From an uncultured Lachnospiraceae bacterium (GTDB lineage: Bacteria > Bacillota > Clostridia > Lachnospirales > Lachnospiraceae): a stretch of 9,301 bases of DNA. Shown one piece after another: positions 6,932 through 9,301 of this stretch. Position 1 is the first letter of the stretch. The number at the start of each line of letters is the position of its first letter. Made by a program: the position numbers and the translations under genes. The notes under the pieces were generated by a model. That model was given only the letters and a program-made list of their open reading frames with translations. It did not search any database and was not told the origin of the DNA. The stretch covers positions 1 to 9,301 of the forward strand of contig CAMKMR010000052.1 of assembly GCA_946413945.1 (NCBI GenBank). Direction: 5' to 3'.

Positions 6932-8347
6932 TTATTTTGATCCCTTCATGTCTACTACAGCACCGAAGGTCTTTAAGATAATCTTTATATCAAGTAATAA
7001 AGAAAAATTTCTTATATACTCATTGTCAAGTCTTACTACTTCTTCGAAATCAGTGATATCTGATCTTCCGGAACTCTGCCACATACCTGTAAGACCAGGT
7101 TTCATAGCAAGACGACTGAGATGATGCGGATCGTACTGTTTAAATTCATCGAGTGTTGGTGGTCTTGTTCCTACAAGAGACATATCACCCTTAAGGATGT
7201 TCCAAAACTGAGGGAATTCATCAATACTTGTTTTTCTTATGAATTTTCCTATAGGCATGATTCTTGGATCATCTTCCATTTTGAACATAAAACCACTCAT
7301 TTCATTTTTATCCATGAGTTCCTTCTTACGTTCCTCTGCATCCATATACATAGACCTGAATTTATACATCTTAAAGATCTTGCCGTTCTTTCCAACTCTT
7401 TCCTGAGCAAAGAAGGCCGGTCCCTTTGATTGTATCTTTATTATAGGAGCAAATATAAGATACAGGAAACCTGTTCCTATAAGACCTAAAATACCGCAAA
7501 AAATATCAAACAATCTCTTTACTATAAGACTACCTACTGAAGCCTGACTTATAGTTGATGTGATAGTTGTGTACTTTCCTGTATTTTCGAGGGATACATT
7601 TGTAAGAGCATAAGAAAGTTCCAGATTAAGTGCAATATGGATCGTAATACCCATATTAAGGATATCTTTTGTGATCCTTGCGCTTTCACCATGCTTTGCG
7701 AGGAGAAAAACCTCATTTACCTCATTAGCCTTAACATAATCCAGTAAATCTTCTTTAATTACCGGTATTCCGTCAATCTCATCAATAGGACTGTCATCCG
7801 GATGTCTTGCATCATCCAGAAGTAAGATACCGATGAAATCATAATATCCACTGTTATTTTTCTTAAGCTCGCTTAAGTAATCATCTATACTTCTTCTATA
7901 TGTAGCAACTATAACGTGGCTAACTTTTTTTCCTTCTTTAAACCTTGTCCTAAGAAATCTTTTCCAGCTTATTCTTCCTATGTACATAAGGACTATATCA
8001 AAAATGAAGAATAAAGAAAGAGTCATACGTGAATAAGTCGCAGACTGTTTAACAGCAAAGAGTGCAACAATAAGTGAAAGCAGCATCTCTATATTGATCA
8101 GTATTACGCCTTTTAATTCATCAAATTTATTTCTCTTAAGGATCTTACTATGTATCGGTTGAAAGAGCATGATAAGAAGATAAATACCAAGTAATCCAAG
8201 CCCTATCTTTCGATAAAAGGTCATATATATATAATCTTTATCATGATCGATGTAAGTCGCATAGGCAAAAGCCATTGCAAGTACAACCGACAAAGAATCT
8301 ATTAGTACAAAGTCTAAATGTTTCGATCTTACACTTGATTTATTCAA
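6932..8347 (-). CDS. Polyprenyl-phosphate glycosyl-1-phosphate transferase (WbaP/WcaJ-like initiating enzyme)
   Basis: A 471-aa enzyme predicted to move a sugar-1-phosphate from a nucleotide sugar to undecaprenyl phosphate, the first committed step of repeat-unit assembly. Layout: four N-terminal helices (about 12-30, 46-64, 80-98, 108-125), a cytoplasmic CoA-binding-3-like domain (about 140-250), a fifth hydrophobic segment (about 282-303) and the C-terminal bacterial sugar transferase domain. That domain shows KRLFDI, FFAQERVGKNGKIFKMYKFR (312-331), TSIDEFPQFWNILKGDMSLV with the catalytic-type Asp-Glu pair at 376-377, GTRPP, and KPGLTGMWQSSGR. Length and order are those of the long WbaP/WcaJ type. 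The start codon is TTG, supported by GGAG 8 nt upstream and by the absence of an in-frame ATG before residue 25. The gene has its own promoter and terminator, so it may be a single-gene transcript. The sugar moved (glucose, galactose or other) cannot be told. Confidence 0.94.
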   Translation of the reverse strand: MNKSSVRSKHLDFVLIDSLSVVLAMAFAYATYIDHDKDYIYMTFYRKIGLGLLGIYLLIMLFQPIHSKILKRNKFDELKGVILINIEMLLSLIVALFAVKQSATYSRMTLSLFFIFDIVLMYIGRISWKRFLRTRFKEGKKVSHVIVATYRRSIDDYLSELKKNNSGYYDFIGILLLDDARHPDDSPIDEIDGIPVIKEDLLDYVKANEVNEVFLLAKHGESARITKDILNMGITIHIALNLELSYALTNVSLENTGKYTTITSTISQASVGSLIVKRLFDIFCGILGLIGTGFLYLIFAPIIKIQSKGPAFFAQERVGKNGKIFKMYKFRSMYMDAEERKKELMDKNEMSGFMFKMEDDPRIMPIGKFIRKTSIDEFPQFWNILKGDMSLVGTRPPTLDEFKQYDPHHLSRLAMKPGLTGMWQSSGRSDITDFEEVVRLDNEYIRNFSLLLDIKIILKTFGAVVDMKGSK

Positions 8348-8355
8348 TATCTTTT

Positions 8356-8359
8356 CTCC
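8356..8359 (-). promoter_or_regulatory. Ribosome binding site deciding the TTG start of the sugar transferase
   Basis: GGAG (within GTGGAGAAAAG) on the minus strand, 8 nt before TTG at 8345-8347. No ATG or GTG in the same frame lies nearby. The only close ATG (8361-8363) is upstream of this site, out of frame, and opens a reading frame of seven codons only. Confidence 0.75.
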
Positions 8360-8386
8360 ACATGTTTATCTAAAAATTCAAGCCAC

Positions 8387-8415
8387 ATTATAACCATTCT
8401 TTGTTTTTTTGGCAA
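8387..8415 (-). promoter_or_regulatory. Near-consensus sigma-A promoter for the sugar transferase gene
   Basis: On the minus strand TTGCCA (8410-8415, 5 of 6) and a perfect TATAAT (8387-8392) are separated by exactly 17 bp. Transcription would start near 8380, giving a leader of about 33 nt before the TTG codon. It lies wholly in the 75-bp gap after the cellulase stop, so the polysaccharide cluster need not depend on the cellulase gene's promoter. No convincing terminator separates the two genes. Confidence 0.78.
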
Positions 8416-8422
8416 CTATAAC

Positions 8423-9301
8423 TTATTTTTTAGCCCTATACCAGTTATAAAGGAACTTTCCTGAAGCACTCAGTTCATTATATGAAATTCCGCTAGTCTT
8501 ACTACATCCCGAACTAATGATCGATGAAGACTCCGCTTTATTAGAGATATTCCACGCCACATAGCTTATCTTATTCTTATCAAAAAGATTAAGCCATTCT
8601 TTTGCCTGATATTCATTTACGCTTCCATTCCCCGAAGCCTCACAAAGGCCAAATTCTGTTACAAAGATTGGAAGTCCTGCATTTATAGCCTTTTTAACTC
8701 TTTCTCTTAAGTCATTCTGATGAGTAGCTGCATAGAAATGGAATGTATACATAACATTCTGATATGATAATCTATCTTTTATTATCTTATCCACATCCTG
8801 AGACCAGGTTGTAGTTCCAACAATGATAACCGAGTCAGGATCATTTTTTCTTATCACAGGAATGACAGCATTTGCATACTGCTTTATCTGATTCCATGTA
8901 ATATTTCCATTTGGCTCATTGCAGATTTCATAAATGACATTATCATAATTTGCATATTTCTTAGAAATTTCCTGAAAGAACTTCTTTGCTTCAGTTGTAT
9001 GGAAGAAATTCTCTGTACTGCTCTTATCATCGTTAAGAACATGCCAATCGATTATCACATACATATCTGCTTTCTTTGCATACTGAACCGCATTGTCGAT
9101 CTTCTTTTTAAGATCTTCTTTATTTCCACCGGAACAATATCCTGCATACTCGCTTGTATACATTGCAACTCTTATTACATTTGAATTCCAGTTTTTACTA
9201 AATTCATTAAATAATGACTGATTGATATACTGAGGGAACCAGGCCAGTCCATGAGTACTAAGTCCCCATAACTGAACTGGATTACCTTTTTTATCTGTAA
9301 G
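8423..9301 (-). CDS. GH5 endoglucanase (cellulase), 5' end outside the window
   Basis: The last 292 residues of a glycoside hydrolase family 5 protein, probably subfamily 2, which cuts beta-1,4-glucans. The frame stays open to the window edge and begins LTDKKGNPVQLWGLSTHGLA, the usual first strand of clostridial GH5 catalytic domains. The internal Met at 9161-9163 is therefore not the start. Visible landmarks: NVIRVAMYTSEY, VIIDWHV, EICNEPNGN with the acid/base Glu (codon 8915-8917), FHFYAATH, PIFVTEFGLCE with the nucleophile Glu (codon 8654-8656), and VAWNISNKAESSS. The protein ends at GKFLYNWYRAKK, just after the catalytic barrel, with no C-terminal dockerin or carbohydrate-binding module. 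The signal peptide and any N-terminal modules are unseen. Both catalytic residues are present, so it should be active. It may act on plant fibre or on a glucan made by the neighbouring cluster. Its Trp in LWGLSTHG replaces the more usual Arg. Confidence 0.92.
   Translation of the reverse strand, partial: LTDKKGNPVQLWGLSTHGLAWFPQYINQSLFNEFSKNWNSNVIRVAMYTSEYAGYCSGGNKEDLKKKIDNAVQYAKKADMYVIIDWHVLNDDKSSTENFFHTTEAKKFFQEISKKYANYDNVIYEICNEPNGNITWNQIKQYANAVIPVIRKNDPDSVIIVGTTTWSQDVDKIIKDRLSYQNVMYTFHFYAATHQNDLRERVKKAINAGLPIFVTEFGLCEASGNGSVNEYQAKEWLNLFDKNKISYVAWNISNKAESSSIISSGCSKTSGISYNELSASGKFLYNWYRAKK

Noticed and set aside
7121..7429. Plus-strand open frame of 102 codons
   Set aside because: Antisense to the highly conserved sugar transferase domain; composition is typical of a shadow frame.
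8340..8363. Seven-codon leader frame (MWRKDIE) whose stop overlaps the TTG start of the sugar transferase
   Set aside because: It has no ribosome site of its own, contains no regulatory codon run, and the GGAG inside it serves the TTG codon better. Could be chance.
8417..8449. Inverted repeat TATAAC / GTTATA around the cellulase stop as a terminator
   Set aside because: Only 6 AT-rich base pairs with a 21-nt loop, and followed by A-rich rather than T-rich sequence on the minus strand.
8423..9163. Cellulase as a complete 246-aa protein starting at the Met at 9163
   Set aside because: The same frame continues upstream to the window edge and encodes the conserved first part of the GH5 barrel, so the gene is truncated by the window rather than short.

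Overview
The window reads as part of a surface-polysaccharide (capsule or exopolysaccharide) locus from a low-GC anaerobic Firmicute, most likely a Lachnospiraceae of the Butyrivibrio/Pseudobutyrivibrio/Roseburia kind. The basis is the AT-rich DNA, strong AGGAGG-type ribosome sites, a clostridial-type GH5 cellulase next door, and the style of the LegB/LegC-like proteins. The genus is an inference; no marker gene is present. Every gene lies on the minus strand, so transcription runs from high to low coordinates.

In transcription order: (1) the 3' part of a GH5 endoglucanase gene that enters from beyond position 9301; (2) a near-consensus sigma-A promoter (TTGCCA-N17-TATAAT) and a TTG-started polyprenyl-phosphate sugar-phosphate transferase, which would put the first sugar on the lipid carrier, followed by an intrinsic terminator at 6887-6917; (3) a second promoter with an extended -10 inside a 17-bp palindrome; (4) a tightly packed six-gene run: a Wzz/CpsC-like chain-length protein fused to a degenerate BY-kinase-like domain, a GlfT2-like GT2 glycosyltransferase, a Wzy-like polymerase, a GT52-like putative sialyl/nonulosonyl-transferase, a LegB-like UDP-GlcNAc 4,6-dehydratase and a LegC-like aminotransferase. 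No terminator is visible before the left edge, so the operon probably continues. The expected NeuB/LegI synthase, LegG hydrolase, CMP transferase, Wzx flippase and further glycosyltransferases are not in the window.

The genes fit a Wzx/Wzy-type pathway: lipid-linked repeat-unit initiation, extension by the GTs, polymerisation by Wzy, length control by the Wzz-like protein. The last two genes encode the first two steps of a legionaminic-acid-like pathway, and the GT52-like protein carries the DDG, HP and S-T motifs of bacterial sialyltransferases. Together these point to a nonulosonic-acid-containing glycan. The most notable points are this combination, the catalytically dead-looking kinase domain on the Wzz protein, the separate transcriptional control of initiation versus the rest, and the cellulase beside the cluster. 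No RNA genes, CRISPR, insertion sequences or gene-free stretch over 300 bases were seen.
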